A stretch of DNA of 46,362 bases from Bacteroidales bacterium (GTDB taxonomy: Bacteria > Bacteroidota > Bacteroidia > Bacteroidales > P3): the NCBI GenBank assembly GCA_017551765.1, contig JAFZKV010000080.1, forward strand, positions 1 through 46,362. Direction: 5' to 3'. This document shows positions 27,683 through 34,615 of this stretch, in pieces. Numbering within the stretch: position 1 is the stretch's first letter; each line of letters starts with the position of its first letter. The translations under genes and the position numbers were made by a program. The notes under the pieces were generated by a model that worked only from the letters and a program-made list of their open reading frames with translations, was not told the origin of the DNA and did not search any database.

Positions 27683-29044
27683 TTAGCGGGCCACGTTGCT
27701 GGCGGTACGGAGGTTGTCACCCTTCACACGGCCGAGGTAGGGCTGCACGCAGCGGAAGCCGATGTAGCTCTTGGCGGTGTCCATGAACTCATAGCTGCGG
27801 GTCTGCACCTGGATGAAGTACTTCTGGTCCTTCCAGCTGCCGCCACGAATAACTTTGCGTTTCATGGCCAGCGGGTCGTCGTCCTTCGCGTCGTAGTTGT
27901 AGTAGGGGGTCTGCGAGTTGGCGATGATGTAGGTCGACTCATTGTAGGCGTCGAGGCACCACTCGCTGACGTTGCCAGCCATGTCGTACAGGCCGTAGTC
28001 GTTGGGGGCATAGTGGCCCACCATCAGGGTCTTCACGCCACCGTCGTCGTCATAGGCGCCGCGCAGGGGCTCATAGTTGGCCAGGAAGCAGCCGTTCGGG
28101 TTGCGCACATAGGGGCCACCCCACGGATAGCTCTGGGAGGCGATGCCGCCACGGGCAGCGAACTCCCACTCGCTCTCGGTGGGCAGACGGAAGTCGTTCA
28201 AAGTGCTGTAGTTGATGCTCTCAAGGTATTGGTTCAGCATGTTGGAACGCCACACGCAGAAAGCCTTGGCCTGACGCCAGCTGACACCCACCACGGGATA
28301 GTTGTCGAAGGCGGGCGAGGAGAAGTAGCTGCGGCTATAGTCCTCGTTCATCGAGTAGGTGTAGTCGTGCACCCAGCAGAGGGTGTCGGGGTAGATGTTG
28401 ATATACTCACGCTGTATCTGGCTCGAACGGTTGTTCAGGCCTTTGGGGCGCACGGAGAAAGATGTGCCGCGGTACTCGCTCTTGCCGGCAGTGCCGTTTT
28501 CTTTCTTCGCCACCTCGGAGTAATTAATATAATAGTATTCATAATTCAATTTAGACACATCGACCACACGGCGGTGGTTGATGTCGACGATGTAGAAGCC
28601 ACCGTCAATCAATGCCTGACGCACGTCGGCGTCGGCATAGTCAATCTTGGTCTTGTAGTTGATGATGGGCGGGTCGAGGGGTTCGCCGTATTTGTCTTCC
28701 TCAATCAAGAAACCATCAATACCGGCATTGCCGAGGATGCGGCGTGCCACCGAGTCGCGCACCGCATAGACGAATTGACGGTACTCGTTGTTGGTGATTT
28801 CGGTTTCGTCCATGAAGAACGAGCCAATCTGCATCTTGCGCGGTTGGGTGGGTTCACCGTATGTGACGCCCTGCACACCGGCGCCCATAGTGTAGTTGCC
28901 TTGGTTGATGAACACCATGCCTTTCAGGTCGATGTCTTCAAAATAAGGACGGTCGTTCACGCCGACGAGTTCACCCTTGTTGGGCGAGCTGCAACTGCAG
29001 AGCATGGCTGCCGAGGCGGCGAGGATGAGAACAAACTTTTTCAT
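27683..29044 (-). CDS. gldK: T9SS lipoprotein GldK/PorK
   Basis: This 453-aa outer-membrane lipoprotein has signal MKKFVLILAASAAMLCSC, with Cys18 the likely lipidated residue (Cys16 is an alternative). The rest is a formylglycine-generating-enzyme-like (sulfatase-modifying factor) fold, with VSWRQAKAFCVWR, RLPTESEWEFAARGG, YDMAGNVSEWCLDA and RKVIRGGSWKDQ. In T9SS this fold serves a structural role: GldK rings anchor GldN under the outer membrane. It lies 75 bp after porP and 63 bp before gldL. Confidence 0.95.
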   Translation of the reverse strand: MKKFVLILAASAAMLCSCSSPNKGELVGVNDRPYFEDIDLKGMVFINQGNYTMGAGVQGVTYGEPTQPRKMQIGSFFMDETEITNNEYRQFVYAVRDSVARRILGNAGIDGFLIEEDKYGEPLDPPIINYKTKIDYADADVRQALIDGGFYIVDINHRRVVDVSKLNYEYYYINYSEVAKKENGTAGKSEYRGTSFSVRPKGLNNRSSQIQREYINIYPDTLCWVHDYTYSMNEDYSRSYFSSPAFDNYPVVGVSWRQAKAFCVWRSNMLNQYLESINYSTLNDFRLPTESEWEFAARGGIASQSYPWGGPYVRNPNGCFLANYEPLRGAYDDDGGVKTLMVGHYAPNDYGLYDMAGNVSEWCLDAYNESTYIIANSQTPYYNYDAKDDDPLAMKRKVIRGGSWKDQKYFIQVQTRSYEFMDTAKSYIGFRCVQPYLGRVKGDNLRTASNVAR

Positions 29045-29119
29045 ATTACACGTATTTTATTAATTTCCTATAACGTATGTTTAACTAAAAATGTTTCCTT
29101 TTTTTGTTTTTTTAATTGT

Positions 29120-30178
29120 TTATAGCAAGAAGCGGGTGGTTCGTGACACCGTGGGCGGGTCTTTCGGGATGATGATGCGGAAGGTGCCGTTGACGAATAT
29201 CTCCAGCGAACCGAAGCTGCGGCCTGCCTTGAAGCCGCCGAGTTTCGAGGTGGTGAGGTCGTATGCCACGCCGACGCGCAGCCAATTCAAGTTTGCAAAG
29301 TTCCAATTCACGCCCGCCAGGAAGGTGACAGCGTCGCCCAGACGGTATCCGAGGCCGCTCCAGAAAAAGTTCTCATAGTCCAGCAGCAGTGCCGCCTCGG
29401 CCTGCACGGTGGAGAAGTTGGCGGTCTTGGCCATCAGCGAGGGCTTCAGTTTGAACGAGGGATTGTAGGGGAAGGTGTATTCGTAGCCGCCTATCAGGTA
29501 CAGGGTCCTGGCGTTGCTGAAGGCCAGCTGGTCGCTGTGCGAGGCCAGCAGGTTCTTCACCGACAGGCCCACATAGTATTCGCTCGGCACCTGATAGTAG
29601 AGGCCTGTCGACACATCCACCATGAACTCCGACACCGCCTGTCCGTTCACCGCGGGGTCGCCCGATTGGTTGATGGGGTTCACGGGGTCACCCGTGAAGT
29701 CGCTTATACCCACCAGGTTCTGCGTGTTAAAGGCGAAGTTGTAGAGGTTCATCTCCACACCGGCCGCCAGGTTGCCGCGGCCCCAATAGATGCGGAACGC
29801 GTAGTCGAGGTTGATAGTGGTATTGTTGTGGTAACCGATTTGCTCTGAATTGAAGGTCAATCCTAAGCCGCCATGCAGCCACGACACCGGCATGTCGAAA
29901 GAGGCGAGGATGTTGGTCGGGGTGACACCGGCTTCCACCGTCGGTGTCGGAGCCTGCAGGTCCAACCCCATCCATTGGTTGTTGTAGAGGAGCGAGAAAG
30001 AGAGTGCACCCGAACTGCCCGTATAGGCGGGGTTATAGCTCAGTTGATTGAACATGAAATGGGTGTACTGACCCTCATTTTGGGCCGTGGCAACAGACAA
30101 AAATAGGGCCATCATCACAAAAAATGACGCTGTTTTTCGAGTCCAATGTAGGTTCTTTTGTCTATATTTTATCGCCAC
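29120..30178 (-). CDS. porP: PorP/SprF family outer-membrane T9SS protein
   Basis: This 352-aa protein has a cleavable signal peptide (KTASFFVMMALFLSVATAQ) and the PorP/SprF signature directly after it (QYTHFMFNQLSYNPAYTGS), then an alternating beta-barrel pattern to the C-terminus. PorP-type barrels are core T9SS parts in Porphyromonas, while SprF-type proteins assist export of particular adhesins. Its place immediately before gldK argues for the core PorP role. It is the first gene of the T9SS operon; the promoter lies at 30287-30256, leaving a leader of about 70 nt. Confidence 0.93.
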   Translation of the reverse strand: MAIKYRQKNLHWTRKTASFFVMMALFLSVATAQNEGQYTHFMFNQLSYNPAYTGSSGALSFSLLYNNQWMGLDLQAPTPTVEAGVTPTNILASFDMPVSWLHGGLGLTFNSEQIGYHNNTTINLDYAFRIYWGRGNLAAGVEMNLYNFAFNTQNLVGISDFTGDPVNPINQSGDPAVNGQAVSEFMVDVSTGLYYQVPSEYYVGLSVKNLLASHSDQLAFSNARTLYLIGGYEYTFPYNPSFKLKPSLMAKTANFSTVQAEAALLLDYENFFWSGLGYRLGDAVTFLAGVNWNFANLNWLRVGVAYDLTTSKLGGFKAGRSFGSLEIFVNGTFRIIIPKDPPTVSRTTRFLL

Positions 30179-30255
30179 AGTGGCTTGTTTTTTAGTTCTT
30201 TATATAGTATTTACGCTCAAATGCCCCCCTCTGTTTTGGGGTGGATTTGATTGTG

Positions 30256-30287
30256 CAAAGATAATAATAATTTATAAATAGGCCAAA
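30256..30287 (-). promoter_or_regulatory. Promoter of the T9SS operon
   Basis: On the minus strand a TTTG -33 box (30287-30284) and TATCTTTG -7 box (30263-30256) are separated by 20 bp. This is one of the best matches to the Bacteroidota consensus in the window. The leader contains CCCC...GGGG, a small hairpin near 30225-30242. Confidence 0.85.
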
Positions 30288-30310
30288 AAAAGTTTATTTT
30301 TTTTCTTCAT

Positions 30311-31093
30311 TCAAGGGTTTTGCACCCTGATTTGGATGGCCGGAAAGGAGGGTTTCAGTGCCTTGCGGAGCTGCTCGGCCTGCTGGTGTGTCAGCCTGAC
30401 GTCGAGGGACACGCTCAGGCTGTCGCCGTCGGCTGCCGGCTCCACGCGCACCTGGTCGCGGTAGGCCTCGGGCAATTTGATGACCATCAGGTAGGCCTGC
30501 CCGTGCGAGGCCACGGTGCCGAGGTAGAGACCATAGGTGGTGCCGCCTGTTCGGGGCGATGAGGCATAGACGGGTATCTTGCCTTGGGTGGCTGCCGGCG
30601 CGGGGGCTTTGGCCTGTGGCGTGGGATAGCGCTTCACGCTCACCGAGTCGAACATCCCCTCCTGCGCCGCCCAACGCTCCTCGTAGCCCGTGGGCAGCAC
30701 GCGGATGGTCACCGGCTGGCAGCCGCGGATGCCGATGGCTTTGGCGGCGCGGTGGGTCATGTCGATGACGCCGCGCTTAGGGCAGCGGTCGTTGACCTTC
30801 ACAATCACCTGCAGCCCCGTGTTCTGGTTGGTGACGAGAATATAGGTGCCAAGCTTTATCTTCCAATGCGCGGCGGTGAACTTGTTCTGGTCGAACACCT
30901 CGCCGCTGGCGGTCTTGCGGCCCACAAACTTGTCGTGGTAGAAGGTGCCTTTGTTGGGGTACTCCGTCACCGTGTCGCGCCAATCATAGTATTGCGCCTG
31001 CGCAGGGTTGAAAAATGAAAAATGGAAAATGAAAACCATGCTTGCGCAGAACGCAAGCGTCTTTCCCGTTACTATGTGTCTTTCACTTTTCAC
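30311..31093 (-). CDS. RlpA-like double-psi beta-barrel protein
   Basis: This is up to 260 aa from a GTG at 31093; an internal ATG at 31039 would give 242 aa but no charged N-region. A signal peptide precedes a DPBB domain (about 48-133) with KTASGEVFDQNKFTAAHW, VKVNDRCP and IDMTHRAAKAIGI, as in septal lytic transglycosylase RlpA; VNDRCP replaces the usual VNDRGP. The C-terminal part (about 185-258) is SPOR-like in size and position. RlpA cleaves denuded glycan strands in the periplasm; activity here is inferred. Odd point: the ribosome-binding region and GTG lie inside a TTTCACT heptamer array, and the hydrophobic core of the signal peptide (MVFIFHFSFFN) is encoded by a second heptamer array. 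Confidence 0.82.
   Translation of the reverse strand: MKSERHIVTGKTLAFCASMVFIFHFSFFNPAQAQYYDWRDTVTEYPNKGTFYHDKFVGRKTASGEVFDQNKFTAAHWKIKLGTYILVTNQNTGLQVIVKVNDRCPKRGVIDMTHRAAKAIGIRGCQPVTIRVLPTGYEERWAAQEGMFDSVSVKRYPTPQAKAPAPAATQGKIPVYASSPRTGGTTYGLYLGTVASHGQAYLMVIKLPEAYRDQVRVEPAADGDSLSVSLDVRLTHQQAEQLRKALKPSFPAIQIRVQNP
31010..31037 (-). repeat. Heptamer array encoding the rlpA signal-peptide core (GAAAAAT)
   Basis: GAAAAAT, GAAAAAT, GGAAAAT and GAAAACC start at 31010, 31017, 31024 and 31031 on the plus strand. On the coding minus strand the array specifies the F/I/H-rich hydrophobic stretch of the RlpA signal peptide. Confidence 0.88.
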
Positions 31094-31115
31094 TTTTCAC
31101 CTTTCACTTTTCACC
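31081..31115 (-). repeat. Heptamer array between the KdsC-like gene and rlpA (TTTCACT)
   Basis: Five 7-bp units, TTTCACT or TTTCACC on the plus strand, start at 31081, 31088, 31095, 31102 and 31109. The array touches the stop codon of the KdsC-like gene (31118-31116) and contains the likely GTG start and ribosome-binding region of rlpA (GTGAAAG-type words on the minus strand). Confidence 0.92.
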
Positions 31116-31637
31116 TTACCATACCACAGCGTCGGGGTGGAACCATTGGCCGTGCAGGCGCAGCACCTGCTCGATGACGTCGCGCACACAGCCCTTGCCG
31201 CCTTCATACAGCGAGATATAGTCGGCAATCTCTTTGATTTCCACGGCCGCGTCGGCGGGGCAGGCCGAGACGCCGGCACGCTGCAGCAGGGGATAGTCCG
31301 GCAGGTCGTCGCCCATGCACAGCACCTCCTCGTCGCGCAGCCCGTTGTCGGCCAGAAACTTCTCGTAGGTCTTGATTTTGTCGCCGCAGCCCGTGTAGCA
31401 CTGTGTCACGCCCAGCATCGCCATGCGGTTGTCGATGCTGGCCGACGTGGCACCGCTGATGACGGCCACCGTGTAGCCCTTCTTCACGGCGTACTGCACC
31501 GCGAAGCCGTCCTTGATGTTGCCGCAGCGCACCGTCTCACGGTCCGCATAGACCCACACGTCGCCGTTGGTCATCACCCCGTCGAAGTCGAAGACGAAGG
31601 CGCGCACCGGCTGCAGTTTCTCTTTGTAGTTTATCAT
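31116..31637 (-). CDS. KdsC-like HAD phosphatase (KDO-8-phosphate phosphatase)
   Basis: This 173-aa protein, the usual KdsC length, has the HAD nucleophile motif FDFDGVMTNG (Asp17, Asp19), motif II ISGATS, and the late motif GDDLPDYPLLQRAG. KdsC hydrolyses 3-deoxy-D-manno-octulosonate 8-phosphate in lipid A inner-core synthesis in the cytoplasm; related enzymes act on other nonulosonate phosphates. No other Kdo gene is in view. It starts 12 bp after the deacetylase-like gene and is followed, through a heptamer array, by rlpA. Confidence 0.82.
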   Translation of the reverse strand: MINYKEKLQPVRAFVFDFDGVMTNGDVWVYADRETVRCGNIKDGFAVQYAVKKGYTVAVISGATSASIDNRMAMLGVTQCYTGCGDKIKTYEKFLADNGLRDEEVLCMGDDLPDYPLLQRAGVSACPADAAVEIKEIADYISLYEGGKGCVRDVIEQVLRLHGQWFHPDAVVW

Positions 31638-31649
31638 ATTCTCTCTATG

Positions 31650-32960
31650 TTATTTAGCCATGTCGAGCATCTGCTCGTACACCTCGCGCCAGCCCTCCCA
31701 GCCGTCGAGGTCGCACAGGTTCTGGTTGTGCACCACGCAGCAGAAAGTTCCGTCCACCTGCCGTGTGCTGTTTATCAGCGCCCTGTAGCGTTCCAGACCC
31801 TCCTCGGGCGTCAGCCTCAGGTGGCGTTGCAGCACGGTGTCCATCACGCAGAAGGGGTGCAGCACGAGCTCTGTCTCGTGGTCGCGCTCCAAGTCGTAGA
31901 AGGGGAACGGCACGCTGATGCCGGCGCGGAAGCCCGTGTCGTCGGCATAGCCCATCGTGTAGTCGTGCCTGATGCCTGCGTGCTGCAGGATGCGGTAGGA
32001 CAGCGGCAGCTGCAGGCGCAGGAAATGGTAGCGCGAGCGCACGATGGTGCGGTGTAGGATGGCCTCCAGCCGCTTGGTCTCGGTGTCCACCGTGTGGGGG
32101 TGTTCCAGGGCGCCGTAGCCCGGGTGGATGCCTATCTTGGCGTGGTCGCCCAGATGCTGCAGCAACTCGCGAGTGTGCGGATTGAGGTAGTTGGCCGGCT
32201 TGTCATAGTGCCCGTAGTCGGCCAGCAGGCAGAAGAAGAGCAGGTAGGAGCCTGGCGCGCGCTGTCGCTGGTCGATAATGTAGTCGAACGAGTCGTAGGG
32301 GTCTGCCTCGCGGCCCGCCAGCACGCGGCAGCGCCGCCGCACCTCGGCCAGGTCGCGGCGCACCACCAGGTCGCGCAGGGTGCCCGCCAGCGTGCGGAGC
32401 ACTCCCTTGTGGCGGTAGCGCCAGGCGGCGTCGATGTCCACCGTCTGCACAAAACGGTAGGTGCGCGGCGGGAAGGCATAGTCGGGATAGCGCTCTTCAA
32501 TCAGCCGCTTCAGCAGGCAGGCCCATTGGTCCACCACCGGCTCGTCCTTGAAACCGGCCTGCACGGCCAGGTGCTCCGGCGTGGCGAAGCGGCCGTGCTC
32601 GTCCTCGCGGTGAGGCAGATACTCCTCGTAGCGGCTCACCATGTAGAACGTGGCCGCCAGCAGGTCGAAGGGTAGCTCCAACCCCCGTCCGTAGACGGGA
32701 AACAGCATCCACTGTCCGTCGCGCTGGAAGGGGCGCGGCTCCTGCTCCTCAATCGAGGTCCCAAACAGCAGGCCGCAGCTCTTCACGTGCAGGCTGTCGC
32801 CAATGCGGCGCGGCCCGTAGCAGAACTTGGCATCGTCGTGGCGCAGGAAGTAGTCCTCGTCGGTGGTGATGCTGAAGTCGGTGTGCAACAGGTGTTTGAG
32901 CAGCACGTTGAGGGTGTAGCCCAGCCGGTTGGTCAGTCGTGGTACGTATACGAGCAGCAT
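31650..32960 (-). CDS. Polysaccharide deacetylase family protein
   Basis: This is 436 aa from ATG 32960; a TTG four codons earlier is rejected because it lies in the upstream gene. The sequence resembles Bacteroidota polysaccharide deacetylase-like proteins with an N-terminal extension: TVDIDAAWRYRHKG carries the TxDxD-like metal/catalytic region, IGIHPGY the His motif, and RYHFLRLQLPLSYRIL and DDTGFRAGISVPF late family blocks. The substrate is unknown; candidates are a cell-surface polysaccharide or peptidoglycan. The ATG lies 1 bp after the ldcA stop, so translation is probably coupled. A TATCTTTG box overlaps the end of ldcA just ahead of the start. Confidence 0.75.
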   Translation of the reverse strand: MLLVYVPRLTNRLGYTLNVLLKHLLHTDFSITTDEDYFLRHDDAKFCYGPRRIGDSLHVKSCGLLFGTSIEEQEPRPFQRDGQWMLFPVYGRGLELPFDLLAATFYMVSRYEEYLPHREDEHGRFATPEHLAVQAGFKDEPVVDQWACLLKRLIEERYPDYAFPPRTYRFVQTVDIDAAWRYRHKGVLRTLAGTLRDLVVRRDLAEVRRRCRVLAGREADPYDSFDYIIDQRQRAPGSYLLFFCLLADYGHYDKPANYLNPHTRELLQHLGDHAKIGIHPGYGALEHPHTVDTETKRLEAILHRTIVRSRYHFLRLQLPLSYRILQHAGIRHDYTMGYADDTGFRAGISVPFPFYDLERDHETELVLHPFCVMDTVLQRHLRLTPEEGLERYRALINSTRQVDGTFCCVVHNQNLCDLDGWEGWREVYEQMLDMAK

Positions 32961-32961
32961 A

Positions 32962-33876
32962 TCAGGGTGCAAAGATACGACATTTTTTTGATTTGTGGAC
33001 CTCCAGCGTGCAATTAATTCCCAGCGGAATGGCTAAGTTGTTGTCGCCCAGGTGCCCGAAGGGGGCGCCGAAGGCTATGGGATAGTGTTTGTCGGCCACC
33101 GCTTCCATCACAATTTGCTCCGCCGTGCGGCCGAAGGGCACCGTGTTGTCGTGCATGTCGCTCAGCCCGCCCACCACCAGGCCCGCCAAGCCGTCGAGCA
33201 TGCCCGCGCGCCGCAGCGCCTGCATCATGCGGTCGATGTGGTAGAGGTACTCGTCCAGGTCCTCGATGAGCAGTATCTTGCCGCGTGTATCTATCTGTGA
33301 ACGTGAGCCCAGCAGGCTGTAGAGGATGCTTAGGTTGCCCCCCACCACCGGCGCCTGGGCCAGCCCCTCGCGGTTCAGCGTGTGGGGTTCCCATTCGTGG
33401 TCCACGTAGTCGCGGTTGTGTCCGAACAGGAAATCGTGCATCGTGCGTGTGGCGGGAGTCTCCTCGCCGTGCATGTTGACGGGCATCGTGGCGTGCAGCG
33501 TCGGCAGGCCCAACGTGCTGTGTATGTGGCTGTGCAGCACCGTGATGTCGCTGTAGCCCACCACCCATTTAGGGTGCTCCGCCAGGCGGCTGAAATCGAG
33601 CCGGTCGATGATGCGCACCGTGCCGTAACCGCCGCGGCAGCAGAAGATGGCCTTCACCTCGGGGTCGTCCAACAGGCTCTGCAGCAGCGTGGCGCGGTGC
33701 CGGTCGCTGCCGGCCAGCTGACCCTCCTCGGCGTAAAGGCCCTTGGGCACAACCACCTCCAGCCCCCACGACTCCAGCATGCCGATGGCCGGCGCCATCT
33801 CGTCGGGGCTCACCTTGCGGGCCGGCGCCGCCAGGGCCACGCGGTCGCCCTTGTGCAGAAAGTGCATTTTCTCCAT
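32962..33876 (-). CDS. ldcA: LD-carboxypeptidase (S66 family)
   Basis: This 304-aa serine peptidase is of the muramoyl-tetrapeptide (L,D) carboxypeptidase family, which removes the terminal D-Ala from tetrapeptides during murein recycling. The expected triad is Ser109 (VGYSDITVLHSH), Glu205 (LLIEDLDEY) and His275 (GAPFGHLGD). CCRGGYGTVRIIDRLDF is the conserved block before the nucleophile. No signal peptide is seen, which fits a cytoplasmic enzyme. It is the first gene of the ldcA-deacetylase-kdsC-rlpA cluster and diverges from paralogue B across the repeat-rich gap. Confidence 0.92.
   Translation of the reverse strand: MEKMHFLHKGDRVALAAPARKVSPDEMAPAIGMLESWGLEVVVPKGLYAEEGQLAGSDRHRATLLQSLLDDPEVKAIFCCRGGYGTVRIIDRLDFSRLAEHPKWVVGYSDITVLHSHIHSTLGLPTLHATMPVNMHGEETPATRTMHDFLFGHNRDYVDHEWEPHTLNREGLAQAPVVGGNLSILYSLLGSRSQIDTRGKILLIEDLDEYLYHIDRMMQALRRAGMLDGLAGLVVGGLSDMHDNTVPFGRTAEQIVMEAVADKHYPIAFGAPFGHLGDNNLAIPLGINCTLEVHKSKKCRIFAP
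32970..32977 (-). promoter_or_regulatory. Candidate internal -7 box inside the 3' end of ldcA
   Basis: TATCTTTG on the minus strand lies about 10 nt ahead of the deacetylase-like ATG and encodes part of the last LdcA residues (RIFAP). If used, the transcript would be nearly leaderless. No TTTG is found at -33, so this is tentative. Confidence 0.4.
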
Positions 33877-33931
33877 TATATTATCCCATAACGCGCACCC
33901 CCGAAAAATATTGTATCCGCACCCTTAGGAA

Positions 33932-34343
33932 AATAGGTCGTGCACGATGTAAATAGTGGTCGGTAGCCGGTAGCCGGTGGTCGGTTTTCGGCCCGAATAC
34001 CTACCTACTGACTTCGCTCTAACACCGCCCTAACGCCCACTGTTGTCCTATTGTTGTCCTATTGATGTCCCATTGTTGTCCGTTTAATAATCGAACAACA
34101 AACGGACAACAAACGGACAACAAACGGACATCAGTCGGAGTTACATTGGAGTTACACGGGCTTTGTTCGGTACTAATAACCAATTTATTGCGTGCCGAAC
34201 TTTACATTTCCTGCCCTGATATCAGCGCCGCTGCATGTGGCACCAGCCAGAATGTCTTGGTTGTCTCCGTTGTTGTCCCCAATCACCGGCCACCGACCAC
34301 CGGTTACCGACCACCCTAAAATACATCGTGCACGACATAAATC
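33932..34343. repeat. Composite repeat element R2B (GTGCAC palindromes, heptamers, 11-bp lattice)
   Basis: The gap 33877-34615 has no credible gene. This element is bounded by the palindromes GTCGTGCACGAT (33937-33948) and ATCGTGCACGAC (34325-34336). Inside each end lies a heptamer array: TGGTCGG/TAGCCGG at 33957-33991, and inverted CCGACCA/CCGGCCA at 34286-34313. An 11-bp lattice array fills 34019-34161. The segment 34162-34285 shows no clear pattern. The same parts make up 14207-14592. Confidence 0.87.
34019..34161. repeat. 11-bp lattice array, word TTGTTGTCC and inverse
   Basis: Thirteen consecutive 11-bp units. Two CTAAC units start the run; GTCC cores lie at 34045, 34056, 34067 and 34078; then comes an 11-bp spacer; GGAC cores lie at 34104, 34115 and 34126, with GGAG at 34137 and 34148. 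TTGTTGTCCGTTT (34073-34085) and AAACGGACAACAA (34100-34112) are perfect inverted copies. Confidence 0.92.
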
Positions 34344-34349
34344 TGTTTT

Positions 34350-34476
34350 ACACACTCCTCCACCACCGCTTCGCGGCGGTCCCCCTCCCCTAACTAAGGG
34401 GAGGAGCCAGATAGTACTCCTCTCCCTGCTGCTCCCCTAAGTTAGGGAGCTGTCACGAAGTGACTGAGGAGTGTGT
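34350..34476. repeat. R3 element, complete copy (MITE-like)
   Basis: This 127-bp element has perfect 11-bp terminal inverted repeats ACACACTCCTC (34350-34360) and GAGGAGTGTGT (34466-34476). Inside are small palindromes such as CTCCCCTAACTAAGGGGAG, CTCCCCTAAGTTAGGGAG and GTCACGAAGTGAC. It codes for nothing. A partial copy lies at 35893-35997, on the other side of paralogue B. Confidence 0.85.
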
Positions 34477-34481
34477 CCCAA

Positions 34482-34570
34482 CCTCCCCGCCTGCGGCGGT
34501 AATCCAACAATCCAAAAAAGATTTACAGGATTTATGGATTACGCCGCAGGCGGGAGAATAAAAAAAATTT
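34482..34570 (+). repeat. R1 repeat, copy B (upstream of paralogue B promoter)
   Basis: It starts CCTCCCCGCCTGCGGC, contains GATTTACAGGATTTATGG and ends GGATTACGCCGCAGGCGGGA plus an A-tract. Its ends are inverted copies. The A-tract runs into the TTTG -33 box at 34568-34571. It is the best-preserved of three copies. Confidence 0.87.
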
Positions 34571-34599
34571 GTGCACCTCGGTTTTTCTTCGTATTTTTG
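34568..34599 (+). promoter_or_regulatory. Promoter of cargo paralogue B
   Basis: TTTG (34568-34571) and TATTTTTG (34592-34599) are separated by 20 bp, matching the Bacteroidota consensus. The start codon at 34616 follows within about 12 nt of the expected transcription start, so the leader is very short. Confidence 0.85.
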
Positions 34600-34615
34600 C
34601 AAAAAATTTGATGCC

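Noticed and set aside
28013-29125. 370-aa open frame antisense to gldK
   Set aside because: Opposite a well-supported T9SS gene in an intact operon; no domain signal.
34019-34161. Possible CRISPR array
   Set aside because: Units are 11 bp with no unique spacers, orientation flips in the middle, and no cas genes are near.
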